A program made the translations under genes and the position numbers. A stretch of DNA of 64,000 nt, taken from assembly GCF_014205295.1 (NCBI RefSeq), contig NZ_JACHNF010000001.1, positions 6,572,001-6,636,000 on the forward strand, read 5' to 3'. The notes beneath the pieces were generated by a model. It was not told where the DNA came from, did not search any database, and was given only the letters and a program-made list of their open reading frames with translations. Source of the DNA: Kribbella solani. Lineage in GTDB: Bacteria > Actinomycetota > Actinomycetes > Propionibacteriales > Kribbellaceae. The stretch's first letter is position 1; every line of letters starts with the position of its first letter. Of this stretch, positions 41,522 through 49,318 are shown in pieces.

Positions 41522-42508
41522 ATGAAGCCGACCGAGTTCGTGAAGGTGAATGGGCAGTTCTGGGCGGAGCACCTGAAGGGTGTGAGCGGCCATCTGCCGG
41601 TGAGCCACCGGACCGAGCTGCCCGGCCCGATGCTGTTCCCGCGGATGATGGTGCTGACCGAGACCCCGGACTGGAACATTCTGGAGCTGGTCGGGCTGAG
41701 CCGCGAGTACCGGACGCTGGAGGTCCGGCGGCAGAAGGCGGCGAGCGTCGAGGAGTACTTCGGCGTCGGCGACGGCGACCCGGTGATCACGCTGCCGGGG
41801 GAGAACCTGTTCAAGGACGCGACGATCGCGACCGAGGCCGGCAAGCGCGCGCTGACCGAACGGTTCCCGAACGCGGCGAACCTGCTCGGCGAGGAGTTCG
41901 TCGGCCGCGGCGACCAGCTGCTCCAGTTCGCGCCGGGCAACTACTCGACCTTCGATCGTGCGCTGCTCGTGCACGGTGCCGATGACGCGTTCCGCGCGCA
42001 CTGGGTGTTCTTCGCGCTGGCGATCCACCGGTCGGAGCCGGCCGACAAGTACCTCGACTTCCTGCGTACGTACTCCAACGCCCGTCCGCATCTCGACCCG
42101 ATCGGCACGATCAGCCTTCCGGTCGACCCGGTGGTGCTGAAGGCGGACGCGTTCGAGAGCACGTACCTCGCGCACGGTCTGCAGGATCTCGGCGTCGACG
42201 AGTTCCTGGACAAGCACGAGGAGATCCTGCTGTCGGTGTTCGGCGCGACCAAGCTGGTCCGGCAGCCGGCCGACGCGGACTTCGTCCTCGAACGCGCGGA
42301 CGGCAACAACGTGCTCGGCCGGCTGGAGCTCCCGGTCGCGGACGTGGTCAACGGAAAGAAGCGCCGCCGGAGCTTCCGTACGCCGGTCCGCGCGAACACG
42401 GACTCGCGGCAGCTCGCGATCGTGCCGTCGCAGGAGATCGTCGCGTCCGTTCCCGGCGTGGAGATCGTCGACTACGACACGATCCTCCGGCTGTACCTGG
42501 AATCGTGA
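41522..42508 (+). CDS. Conserved hypothetical protein coupled to a YCII-like gene
   Basis: A 328-residue cytoplasmic protein that I do not recognise. ATG 41522 has AAGGAG four bases upstream. There are no membrane segments and no signal. Segments such as LLGEEFVGRGDQLLQFAPGNYSTFDRALLVHGADDAFRAHWVF and a C-terminal RTPVRANTDSRQLAIVPSQEIV suggest an alpha/beta fold. The stop overlaps the GTG of the YCII-like gene, so the two act together. No catalytic motif is clear. Confidence 0.65.
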   Translation: MKPTEFVKVNGQFWAEHLKGVSGHLPVSHRTELPGPMLFPRMMVLTETPDWNILELVGLSREYRTLEVRRQKAASVEEYFGVGDGDPVITLPGENLFKDATIATEAGKRALTERFPNAANLLGEEFVGRGDQLLQFAPGNYSTFDRALLVHGADDAFRAHWVFFALAIHRSEPADKYLDFLRTYSNARPHLDPIGTISLPVDPVVLKADAFESTYLAHGLQDLGVDEFLDKHEEILLSVFGATKLVRQPADADFVLERADGNNVLGRLELPVADVVNGKKRRRSFRTPVRANTDSRQLAIVPSQEIVASVPGVEIVDYDTILRLYLES

Positions 42509-43023
42509 CCCAGTACTTCGTCTACGGACGGGATCGTGACGGCGCGGGCGAGCTGAAAGGCCGGCTGACCGAGGAGCACTGGGCCTTCATGGACCGGTAC
42601 GACGCGCAGCTGATCGCCCGCGGCCCGACGCTGACCGCGGACCGCGAGGCGTCGACCGGCAGCCTGCACATCATCGACCTGCCGGACGCCGGCGCGTTGA
42701 ACACGTTCGTGTACGACGAGCCGTACTACCTCGGCGGTGCTTTCGCGACCGTCGAGGTGTATCGCTTCGTCAACCACACCGGTCGGACGATGTGGGAATT
42801 CGAGCATGCGGTCGAGGCGTACAACCGGTATCTCGTACTCACCAAGGACGCGGCCCGGCCGCTCAGCTCTGAACACCTGATCGTGTACGGCGATCTGTTT
42901 GGCGACGACGGTCAGGTTGGTAGGGCGGCGTTGGTCGAAGCGCCGGATCGCGCCGCCGCGGCCGCGCTGGTCGAGGCGGCGGACGCCGAGGTACACCCCT
43001 GGGAGTTCGGCGGCCGGCGCTAG
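42505..43023 (+). CDS. YCII-related protein
   Basis: A 172-residue protein starting at GTG 42505 inside the upstream stop (GTGA). The first half matches the YCII fold: QYFVYGRDRDG, EEHWAFMDRYDAQLIARGPTL, GSLHIIDLPDAGALNTFVYDEPYYLGGAFATVEVYRF. The second half is a partial repeat of the same alpha/beta unit (RYLVLTKDAARPL, IVYGDLFGDDG). YCII proteins are small dimeric, possibly hydrolytic or dehalogenating enzymes. Partnered with the unknown upstream gene. Confidence 0.75.
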   Translation: MTQYFVYGRDRDGAGELKGRLTEEHWAFMDRYDAQLIARGPTLTADREASTGSLHIIDLPDAGALNTFVYDEPYYLGGAFATVEVYRFVNHTGRTMWEFEHAVEAYNRYLVLTKDAARPLSSEHLIVYGDLFGDDGQVGRAALVEAPDRAAAAALVEAADAEVHPWEFGGRR

Positions 43024-43042
43024 CCGATTCGGGCGGTGCGGC

Positions 43043-43477
43043 TCAGATGGTGGGTGGCGTGCTGGTGATGGTGCGGAGTGCCGTGACCAGCGTGCGGCGG
43101 GTGGTTTGGCTGAGGTCGGCCGTCAGGGTGTTGATGCGGTCGACGACCGCGTCGTGACACTGGTGGGCGAGGGTGAGGCCGTCCGGGGTGAGCTCGATCA
43201 GGCAGGCGCGGCGGTCGCGGGGCGCGGCCGTACGGGCGACCAGTTCGCGGCGCTCGAGCCGGTCGACCATGCTGGTCAGGCTGGACCGTTCGATGCTCAG
43301 AATCCGGCTCAGCTCGGTCATCCCGAGCGGGGCCGCGATCAGTACGCAGAGCAGGTGGGCCTGTTGCGGGGTCAGACCGAGCGGCCGACTGGTCTCGGCA
43401 TGCAGATCCTGCAGGCGGTGCATCGCCTGCACCAACGCCTCCGCGAGCTCGCTGTTCCGGGCCGTCGTCGTCACCAT
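43043..43477 (-). CDS. MarR-family transcriptional regulator
   Basis: A 144-residue winged-helix protein. The DNA-binding core is PQQAHLLCVLIAAPLGMTELSRILSIERSSLTSMVDRLERRELVAR with the wing PRDRRACLIELTPDG, flanked by dimerisation helices. It is divergent from a flavin-dependent oxidoreductase gene 75 bases away, across an operator-like dyad, so it probably represses that gene and itself and responds to a small aromatic or reactive compound. Confidence 0.92.
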   Translation of the reverse strand: MVTTTARNSELAEALVQAMHRLQDLHAETSRPLGLTPQQAHLLCVLIAAPLGMTELSRILSIERSSLTSMVDRLERRELVARTAAPRDRRACLIELTPDGLTLAHQCHDAVVDRINTLTADLSQTTRRTLVTALRTITSTPPTI

Positions 43478-43499
43478 TTCCCCATGGTAGTCCGCTCAG

Positions 43500-43540
43500 C
43501 TAATAGTTCGTGGTACAACTAGTTAGGACAGCGAACTATT
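43500..43540. promoter_or_regulatory. Candidate MarR operator
   Basis: AATAGTTCG (43502-43510) and CGAACTATT (43532-43540) form a perfect 9-base inverted repeat around a 21-base spacer containing a second dyad, CTAA-TAGTT with AACTAGTTAG. It lies between the divergent MarR and oxidoreductase genes. Confidence 0.6.
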
Positions 43541-43552
43541 TGAGGAGAAGTC

Positions 43553-44452
43553 ATGACTGTACGGTTCGGGTACGGCTCACCGGACGCGGTACGCGACGTC
43601 GGCGAGATCGTGCGGCTCGCCCGGCAGGCGGATCGGGACGGGCTCGATCACGTCAGCCTCGCGGATCATCCGTACGTACCGGACATGGTCGACGGGTACG
43701 CCGCGGTCGCCTTCCTGCTCGGGCGGACCGAGCGGCTGAGTGCGTTCGTCAACGTCACCAACCTGCCGCTGCGTCCGGCGCCGGTGCTGGCGCGGACGGC
43801 GACCTCGCTGGCGGCGTTGTCCGGCGGGCGGTTCGTGCTCGGGCTCGGTGCTGGTGGGGCGTGGGACCGGATCGCCACGATGGGCGTACCCGAACTGCGT
43901 CCGGCTGAGGCCGTCGAGGCGTTCGAGGAGGCCATGCGGCTCGTCCAGGCGTTGTCGGCCGGTGGTACGCCGGTGCCGAGCAAGCACTACCCGATCGGTG
44001 CGCTCCGGCCGGCCGCCGTACCCGCGCCGCCGATCTGGACCGGGTCGAACGGGCCGAAGTCGCTCGCCGCGACCGGCCGGAACGCGGACGGCTGGATCCC
44101 CGGCCGCGCGGCCGACTGGCTGAGCGAGCGGTACCGCTGGTCCCGCCCGATCATCGACGAGGCGGCACTCGCGGCCGGCCGCAAACCGTCCGACATCGCG
44201 ACCATCTACAACCTGCCCGGCACGATCACCGAAACCCCACTCCGCCGCACCCGCGACGACACCGGCCGCTGGCTCGGCGGCTCCCCGTCCCAATGGATCG
44301 AGGAACTGACCGACGCGGTCCTGAACCACGACGCCGCCGGCTTCACCCTCTTCCCCAACGGCCCGGACCCGTACGCCACCCAACTCTCCCGCTGGGCAGA
44401 AGAGATCGCTCCAGCGGTCCGATCGGTACGCAGTGCCCTATTCCTCGATTGA
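43553..44452 (+). CDS. LLM-class flavin/F420-dependent oxidoreductase
   Basis: A 299-residue TIM-barrel enzyme of the luciferase-like family. Markers are DGLDHVSLADHPYVPDMVDGYAAVAFLLGRT, TSLAALSGGRFVLGLGAGG (cofactor phosphate loop), and PIWTGSNGPKSLAATGRNADGWIPG. F420 use is common in actinomycetes and plausible here. GAGGAG precedes ATG 43553. Control by the divergent MarR is likely. Its last 15 bases overlap the convergent RraA-like gene. Confidence 0.9.
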   Translation: MTVRFGYGSPDAVRDVGEIVRLARQADRDGLDHVSLADHPYVPDMVDGYAAVAFLLGRTERLSAFVNVTNLPLRPAPVLARTATSLAALSGGRFVLGLGAGGAWDRIATMGVPELRPAEAVEAFEEAMRLVQALSAGGTPVPSKHYPIGALRPAAVPAPPIWTGSNGPKSLAATGRNADGWIPGRAADWLSERYRWSRPIIDEAALAAGRKPSDIATIYNLPGTITETPLRRTRDDTGRWLGGSPSQWIEELTDAVLNHDAAGFTLFPNGPDPYATQLSRWAEEIAPAVRSVRSALFLD

Positions 44453-45223
44453 TGCCTGGATTGAGCGGAGGTGCCGGCGGAAGGTCAGGGTGGGGTCGGC
44501 TGCTCTCTTCTCCAGGAACTGGGTGAAACTCACCTGTTGCCGGAGGGTCCGGCCGGCCCGGATTTCGGCGGCCTGCCGGCGCTCGGTGTCGCGGATCGAC
44601 TCGGCCAGGGTGGTCAGCTCGTCGACCCGGTCCGCGGGGACGAAGATCGCGCCGTCCTCGTCCGCGAGCACAACGTCTTCGCGCGTCACCGCCCACTCGC
44701 CGATTGTTGCCTCGGACAACGCATCGGCCGGCTGCGGATCGAGCCGCAGCGGACCGGTCGGCAACGCGCCGAGGCTGAAGACCGGCAGCCCGATCGCGAG
44801 GATGTCTGCCGTGTCCCGGTGCAGTCCCCAGATCACGATCCCCGCGACCCCGGCCGCCTTCGCCTCCAGCGCGGCCAGATCACCAACACATGCCTCGTCC
44901 CGCCGCCCGCCGTTGTCGACCACCAGCACATCACCGGCCACCGCGGACTCGAACGCCTCCAGAAACACATCCACACTGCCCACATGCTGAGCCGGCAACA
45001 CCCGCCCCACCACCCGCACCCCACCGCTCGCCGCACCACCCGCGGCGGCGCCGCCCACCGGCGTCACCGACACGGTCCGCACCGGCACCCCGGCCCGTAC
45101 ACACGCATCAGCCACGTGCGCCGTAGTCAACCCCTCGAACACACCCGTCCCCTCTCGTCCGCGCCAGTTCGACAGGAGGTAGTCCACCACGCTCGCCCAG
45201 TTCCCGCCTGAACGGCCCACCAA
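44438..45223 (-). CDS. RraA/HMG-aldolase family protein
   Basis: A 261-residue protein with the RraA fold. The signature GDVLVVDNGGRRDEACVGDLAALEAKAAGVAGIVIWGLHRDTADI contains the conserved Arg-Asp metal and substrate residues. The family includes 4-hydroxy-4-methyl-2-oxoglutarate aldolases and oxaloacetate decarboxylases as well as RNase E inhibitors; residues typical of the aldolases are present. The 35 N-terminal residues before FEGLTTAHVADAC could be over-long; the true start may be an internal GTG. The 3' end overlaps the LLM gene. Confidence 0.82.
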   Translation of the reverse strand: MVGRSGGNWASVVDYLLSNWRGREGTGVFEGLTTAHVADACVRAGVPVRTVSVTPVGGAAAGGAASGGVRVVGRVLPAQHVGSVDVFLEAFESAVAGDVLVVDNGGRRDEACVGDLAALEAKAAGVAGIVIWGLHRDTADILAIGLPVFSLGALPTGPLRLDPQPADALSEATIGEWAVTREDVVLADEDGAIFVPADRVDELTTLAESIRDTERRQAAEIRAGRTLRQQVSFTQFLEKRAADPTLTFRRHLRSIQASIEE

Positions 45224-45253
45224 CGGCCCCGCGGAGCCGACTACCTCCTGTCG

Positions 45254-45793
45254 TTAGCGCGACAGAAACCGAAGAATGTCCGCCAGCGGAGGCTCGGAGG
45301 TGGTGTCGACGGTGCAGGTGGGGACGGGTAGATCGACCGGCTGGAAGGCGTTGTGCGTACGCAACCTCGCGTCCGGGCTGATCTGGGCATCCTCGTGCGC
45401 GGCCCGCCGCGGGTCGGAATCCGAGCGGGCGGTGATCCGCGCGAGCGCGACCTCGGCCGGCGTACTGCAGTGCACGATCCGCAGGTCGGTGCGGCCGAGC
45501 AGTGGGCTCAGCCCCGGCGTCCACAGCCGATCCTGGAACGCGGCCTCGGCGACCACGGTCGTACCGCGCCCGACCAGCAGGCCGATCACGTCGAAGAACG
45601 TGGACAACGTACGCATCGTCAACGGATCGCCGGGACCGGGTACGAACCCGGGGGTGGCGTGCGCCATCCCCTCCTTGATCTCGTCCCGGCAGATCGCCGG
45701 GCAGCCGATCGCCGCCGCGATCCGATGCGCCAACGTCGTCTTCCCGGTTCCGGGCGGACCACTGACCACGACAAGCATCGGTTTCGACTGCAC
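45254..45793 (-). CDS. P-loop AAA/zeta-like kinase
   Basis: A 179-residue protein from GTG 45793, with AAGG eight bases upstream; ATG 45778 is the alternative. The Walker A motif is VVSGPPGTGKTTLAHRIA at the very N-terminus, followed by a conserved CRDEIKEGMAH and a LID-like RITARSDSDPRRAAHED. Size and motifs fit small-molecule kinases related to gluconate or zeta-type kinases. Substrate unknown. The divergent methyltransferase gene shares its promoter region, which contains two GTCTCAAAA boxes. Confidence 0.8.
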   Translation of the reverse strand: MQSKPMLVVVSGPPGTGKTTLAHRIAAAIGCPAICRDEIKEGMAHATPGFVPGPGDPLTMRTLSTFFDVIGLLVGRGTTVVAEAAFQDRLWTPGLSPLLGRTDLRIVHCSTPAEVALARITARSDSDPRRAAHEDAQISPDARLRTHNAFQPVDLPVPTCTVDTTSEPPLADILRFLSR

Positions 45794-45866
45794 TCGCCGT
45801 ACCTTATCGGCCGGCACCGGAACGCGACGGGCGCGGCGTGTCAGACCTGAAGCCGCCTCAATTATC

Positions 45867-45897
45867 GTCTCAAAATACAGGATGATATGTCTCAAAA
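45867..45897. promoter_or_regulatory. Paired GTCTCAAAA boxes in a divergent promoter region
   Basis: GTCTCAAAA occurs at 45867-45875 and 45889-45897, exactly 22 bases apart (two helical turns), in an AT-rich gap between the kinase and methyltransferase genes. This looks like a binding site for an unlinked regulator. Confidence 0.5.
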
Positions 45898-45951
45898 AGC
45901 AAGATCTTGGTCTAGCGTGGGCGTCAGACGGCGAGGGCAAAGGAGCCTGGG

Positions 45952-46746
45952 ATGAACAACGTGTACACGCATGGCCATCACGAGTCGGTGCTGCGGTCGC
46001 ACAGCTGGCGGACGGCGGAGAACTCGGCGGCGTACCTGCTGCCGCACCTGCGGCCGGGGATGTCGTTGCTCGACGTCGGCGCCGGGCCGGGCACCATCAC
46101 CGCGGACCTGGCGCGGCTGGTCGAGCCGGGCCGGACGACCGCGCTGGAGGCGAGCGACGCGGCGATCGGGATCACCCGGAAGGCGTTCGAAGGCCTGGAC
46201 CTCGACGTGGAGTTCGTCGTCGGTGATGTGCACGCCCTGGACCTGCCGGACGACGCGTACGACGTCGTGCACGCGCATCAGGTACTGCAGCATGTCGCGG
46301 ATCCGGTGCAGGCACTGCGCGAGCTGCGCCGGGTCTGCAAGCCCGGTGGGATCGTGGCCGTACGCGACTCGGACTATCACGGTTTCGTCTGGTACCCGGC
46401 GTTGCCCGAGCTGACCGAGTGGATGGAGCTGTACCAGCGGATGGCGCGCGCGAACGGGGGTGAGCCGGATGCGGGCCGGCGGCTGCTGTCGTGGGCGCGG
46501 GCGGCCGGATTCGAGCAGGTGGAGGCGACCACGTCCACCTGGGCGTTCACCGATCCGGAGGGGCGCGCGTTCTGGGGTGACATGTGGGCGGATCGGGTGC
46601 TGAAGTCAGCGATGGCGGATCAGGCGCGTACGTCCGGTGTGCCGGAGCAGACGCTCGAAGCGATCTCGGCGGCATGGCAGACCTGGCGCGACCAGCCGGA
46701 CGGCTGGATCTCCATCCTGCACGGCGAACTCATCTGCACAGCCTGA
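45952..46746 (+). CDS. Class I SAM-dependent methyltransferase
   Basis: A 264-residue methyltransferase. Motif I LLDVGAGPGTITADLARL (about 40-57) binds SAM, the acidic residue of motif II is in ALEASDAAIG, and VVGDVHALDLPDDAYDVVHAHQVLQHVADP and LRRVCKPGGIVAVRDSD follow in order. The C-terminal half probably selects the substrate and is not diagnostic. It resembles UbiE/Coq5-type enzymes. AAAGGAG precedes ATG 45952. The next gene is convergent, one base away. Confidence 0.9.
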   Translation: MNNVYTHGHHESVLRSHSWRTAENSAAYLLPHLRPGMSLLDVGAGPGTITADLARLVEPGRTTALEASDAAIGITRKAFEGLDLDVEFVVGDVHALDLPDDAYDVVHAHQVLQHVADPVQALRELRRVCKPGGIVAVRDSDYHGFVWYPALPELTEWMELYQRMARANGGEPDAGRRLLSWARAAGFEQVEATTSTWAFTDPEGRAFWGDMWADRVLKSAMADQARTSGVPEQTLEAISAAWQTWRDQPDGWISILHGELICTA

Positions 46747-46747
46747 C

Positions 46748-47122
46748 CTAGCCGACTGAGGCGAGTACCACCAGGTAGCCGTCGGGGTCGCGGAGCCAGA
46801 GTTCATCGTGCTGGGCGTTCGGGTTCAGGTGGATCTCCTTCTCGACGGTCGCGCCGAGCTCCGCGGCCCGCGCGGCCGCCGCCGGCAGGTCGTCCGTCTC
46901 GAACCACACCCCGACCCCGTTCCCCAACGGATGCGCGGGATCGCCGAACCGGCCGTGATGATGCCCGACCTCCAGATTGTGCAACTGCAGTACGAGCACC
47001 CCCTCGACCTCGAGCCGCTCGTACTCCGGTCCGCCATGCGCACTGACCGCGCCAAGCACCGTCTGGTACCAGGCACTGCTCTTCTCCACGTCGCTGACCG
47101 CGATCAAGGGTTGTGGCCTCAT
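46748..47122 (-). CDS. VOC-family (glyoxalase-like) protein
   Basis: A 124-residue protein with the paired beta-alpha-beta-beta-beta units of the VOC fold. Potential metal ligands are His in LQLHNLEVGHHHGRFG, Glu in VWFETDDLPAAAARAAELG and the C-terminal ELWLRDPDGYLVVLAS. It could be a bleomycin-type binding protein or a small dioxygenase; no substrate can be named. Single-gene unit, convergent with the methyltransferase. Confidence 0.85.
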   Translation of the reverse strand: MRPQPLIAVSDVEKSSAWYQTVLGAVSAHGGPEYERLEVEGVLVLQLHNLEVGHHHGRFGDPAHPLGNGVGVWFETDDLPAAAARAAELGATVEKEIHLNPNAQHDELWLRDPDGYLVVLASVG

Positions 47123-47146
47123 GCCGTCACGGTACGGCCGGGTGCG

Positions 47147-47959
47147 CTAGCGCGTCTTGAACGAATGGGAACGCTGGCGCGAGATCTCGTACAGGACGGC
47201 GGTCGCGGCGTTGGCGGCGTTGAGTGAGCTGGCCGATCCGGTGATCGGGATGCGGACCAGGTGGTCGGCCGCTTCCTGCCACGCGCTGCTCAGGCCGGCC
47301 GTCTCGTTGCCGATCAGCAGCAGTACGGGCTGGGTGAAGTCGAACGCGTCCACATCGGTCGGACCGTGCTCGTCGGTGCCGACCACGACGACCGGTACGT
47401 CCGTACGCCGAATCCAGTCGAGTACTTCGCGATGTGATGGAGCGCGGACGGCGGGTACGGCGAACAGCGATCCGGTCGTCGCGCGGACCGCCTTCGGGTC
47501 GTACACGTCGGCCGCATGCCCGGTGATGATCACCCCGTGCGCGCCGAACGCGTCCGCGGACCGGATGATCGATCCGATGTTTCCGGGTCCGGTCGGCCGG
47601 TCGAACACGACGCCGAGGAAGTCCGGCCCGACCGGGATCCGGCCGAGGTCGTCGGCGGGCAGCTCCAGTACGGCGATCAGCTCGGCCTCGTCCTTTTCGC
47701 CGAGCTCGGCCAGCAACTCGGGCGCCATCGCCACCCGCTCCACGTCGGGCAGTCGCCGCAACAGGTCGGACGCCCAGCGGGACAAGGGCCGGGACGCGTC
47801 GGTGAGCACCGTACGCACCGGCCATCCGTTGTCGACGGCAACCGAAATCGGGCGGACGCCCTGGACCAGGAACTCGCCCGATCGTTGCCGCTTGGTCCGA
47901 TTGGTCAGCGACGCCTGCCAGACCTGAAACCGGGCGTTCCGCGACGAGATCCGTTGCAC
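47147..47959 (-). CDS. TrmH/SpoU-family RNA methyltransferase
   Basis: A 270-residue enzyme with an N-terminal substrate-binding region (FLVQGVRPISVAVDNGWPVRTVLTD) and a SPOUT knot at about 110-265. Motif 1 is FDRPTGPGNIGSIIRSADAFGAHGVII, motif 2 is LLLIGNETAGLSSAW and motif 3 is RIPITGSASSLNAANAATAVLYE. These enzymes 2'-O-methylate rRNA or tRNA. The exact target is not predictable. No operon partner. Confidence 0.92.
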   Translation of the reverse strand: MQRISSRNARFQVWQASLTNRTKRQRSGEFLVQGVRPISVAVDNGWPVRTVLTDASRPLSRWASDLLRRLPDVERVAMAPELLAELGEKDEAELIAVLELPADDLGRIPVGPDFLGVVFDRPTGPGNIGSIIRSADAFGAHGVIITGHAADVYDPKAVRATTGSLFAVPAVRAPSHREVLDWIRRTDVPVVVVGTDEHGPTDVDAFDFTQPVLLLIGNETAGLSSAWQEAADHLVRIPITGSASSLNAANAATAVLYEISRQRSHSFKTR

Positions 47960-47987
47960 GCCCCAACCCTACGCGGACCTGATCGGC

Positions 47988-49055
47988 TCAGGGTGGGGGT
48001 GCGGTGGATTCGCGGACGATCAGCTCCGGGCGGAACAGCAGCGACTGCCCCTGCGCGGGACCCGAGTTCTCCAGCCGGGCCCGCAACTGGGTGAACGCGG
48101 CCGCCGCCATCTCCGGCATCGGCTGCCGAACGGTCGTCAGCGTCGGCGCGTACAGATCAGCCAGCACGATGTCGTCGAACCCGACCACCGACACGTCCTT
48201 CCCGACCTCGAGCCCACCATCCCGCAAGCCGCGGCAAACCCCCAGCGCGCACATGTCGTTGATCGCGACGATCCCGGTCGGCGGCTCATCCAGCGCGAGC
48301 AACTCGGCAGCCGCCGCGCGCCCGAGCTCGGACGCCTCGACGTCGCCGAAGTCGTCCGCGTCACCCTTCACCGGCGCGCGTACGGCGGATTCCGCGTCGA
48401 TACCGGCCTGCTCCAGCCCGGCGATGAACCCGCGGTACCGCTCCTTCCGGTTCACGCTGGCCAGCGCGCCCGAAACGAACGCCACCCGTGAATGCCCGAG
48501 CCCGGTCAGGTGCTGCGTGGCGAGCTGACTGCCGATCGCGTTGTCGACGCTGATACTCACCAGCGACGCCGGATCGCCGGCCTGGGACGTACGGTCGAAG
48601 GCCACCAGTTGCAGACCGCGCTCCACCAGCGGCATCACGTGTTCGAGCGACGGCAAGGACGAGCACAGTACGACGCCTTGGACGCCATCGGCCCACAACT
48701 CGTCGATGTAGTCGCGCTCACGCCGTGGATCGCGCTCGGAATTGCAGAGCAGTACGTGGTACCCCTCCGCGAGCGCCGCGGACTCCAAGTGCCGGGCGAG
48801 CGCACCCCAGAACGGGTTGCCGACCGACGGCACGACCAGCCCGATCGTGGTGTTCCGGCCGGTCCGGAGCTGCCGGGCGGCCCGGTTCGGCCGGTACCCG
48901 AGCTTGTCGATCGCGCGCTCGATCCGCTGCCGGGTCTCGGGCAGCATCCGGTGGCCGCGCCCGTTCAGCAGGTTCGACACCGTGCTCGGCGAAACCCCCG
49001 CCTCGGTCGCGACCTGCTGGATCGTCACCTCGCCCGTCCTCAATTCACCGGCCAC
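47988..49055 (-). CDS. LacI-family regulator of the polysaccharide locus
   Basis: A 355-residue repressor. The N-terminal helix-turn-helix is TIQQVATEAGVSPSTVSNLLNGRG with the hinge LGYRPNRAARQLRTGR, followed by a periplasmic-binding-protein-like sugar domain (GLVVPSVGNPFWGALARHLE, VVGFDDIVLADLYAPTLTTVRQP). It is divergent from the sugar-binding lipoprotein gene, and three TGCATCGTTGCA-like operators lie between them, one on the predicted transcription start. It likely represses the whole degradation operon until an oligosaccharide is bound. Confidence 0.93.
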   Translation of the reverse strand: MAGELRTGEVTIQQVATEAGVSPSTVSNLLNGRGHRMLPETRQRIERAIDKLGYRPNRAARQLRTGRNTTIGLVVPSVGNPFWGALARHLESAALAEGYHVLLCNSERDPRRERDYIDELWADGVQGVVLCSSLPSLEHVMPLVERGLQLVAFDRTSQAGDPASLVSISVDNAIGSQLATQHLTGLGHSRVAFVSGALASVNRKERYRGFIAGLEQAGIDAESAVRAPVKGDADDFGDVEASELGRAAAAELLALDEPPTGIVAINDMCALGVCRGLRDGGLEVGKDVSVVGFDDIVLADLYAPTLTTVRQPMPEMAAAAFTQLRARLENSGPAQGQSLLFRPELIVRESTAPPP

Positions 49056-49109
49056 CCGCGCATTCTGTCACCCCGTCGTTCCGTCGTCCCGTGTCCTTCA
49101 ACGACGCAG

Positions 49110-49121
49110 TGCAACGATGCA
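49110..49121. promoter_or_regulatory. LacI-type operator 1
   Basis: TGCAACGATGCA, the reverse complement of the TGCATCGTTGCA site at 49202. It lies 55 bases upstream of the regulator start and probably mediates autorepression. Confidence 0.7.
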
Positions 49122-49167
49122 TCACCAGTGCACTAATGTCCAGTCGAAGTTCGTCCGAGCCGACCCC

Positions 49168-49197
49168 TTGACGCCGATCGAAAACCCTTCCTAGCAT
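49168..49197 (+). promoter_or_regulatory. Predicted promoter of the polysaccharide operon
   Basis: TTGACG (49168-49173) and TAGCAT (49192-49197) are 18 bases apart. Transcription would begin about 49204, inside operator 2, leaving a leader of about 115 bases before ATG 49319. Confidence 0.6.
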
Positions 49198-49199
49198 GC

Positions 49200-49215
49200 G
49201 GTGCATCGTTGCACC
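49200..49215. promoter_or_regulatory. LacI-type operator 2, perfect palindrome arms
   Basis: GGTGCATCGTTGCACC has perfect 6-base arms (GGTGCA/TGCACC) and overlaps the predicted transcription start of the operon. Confidence 0.75.
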
Positions 49216-49245
49216 AGCGCCGCACAACTGCGCCGCTCTGGCTGG

Positions 49246-49257
49246 TGCATCGTTACA
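49246..49257. promoter_or_regulatory. LacI-type operator 3
   Basis: TGCATCGTTACA differs at one base from operator 2 and lies exactly 44 bases downstream, about four helical turns, well placed for cooperative binding or looping. Confidence 0.65.
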
Positions 49258-49318
49258 CCGAGCTCCACCACACCACCTCTCCGCAGCATCACGAGCAGCA
49301 CCACGAAAGGCGCGCGCC

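Noticed and set aside
38101-41940. Long minus-strand open frame of 1279 codons opposite the NAGPA gene
   Set aside because: It is the high-GC mirror of the real plus-strand gene. The product is Arg/Val/Gln-rich without domains, while the plus strand encodes clear catalytic motifs and a signal peptide.
44438-45223. RraA-like protein as an RNase E inhibitor
   Set aside because: The family name is historical. Conserved Arg-Asp residues suit metal-dependent aldolases at least as well, so no regulator function was assigned.
47127-47966. Alternative minus-strand frame over the SpoU methyltransferase
   Set aside because: It is offset by one base from the frame that contains all three SPOUT motifs.
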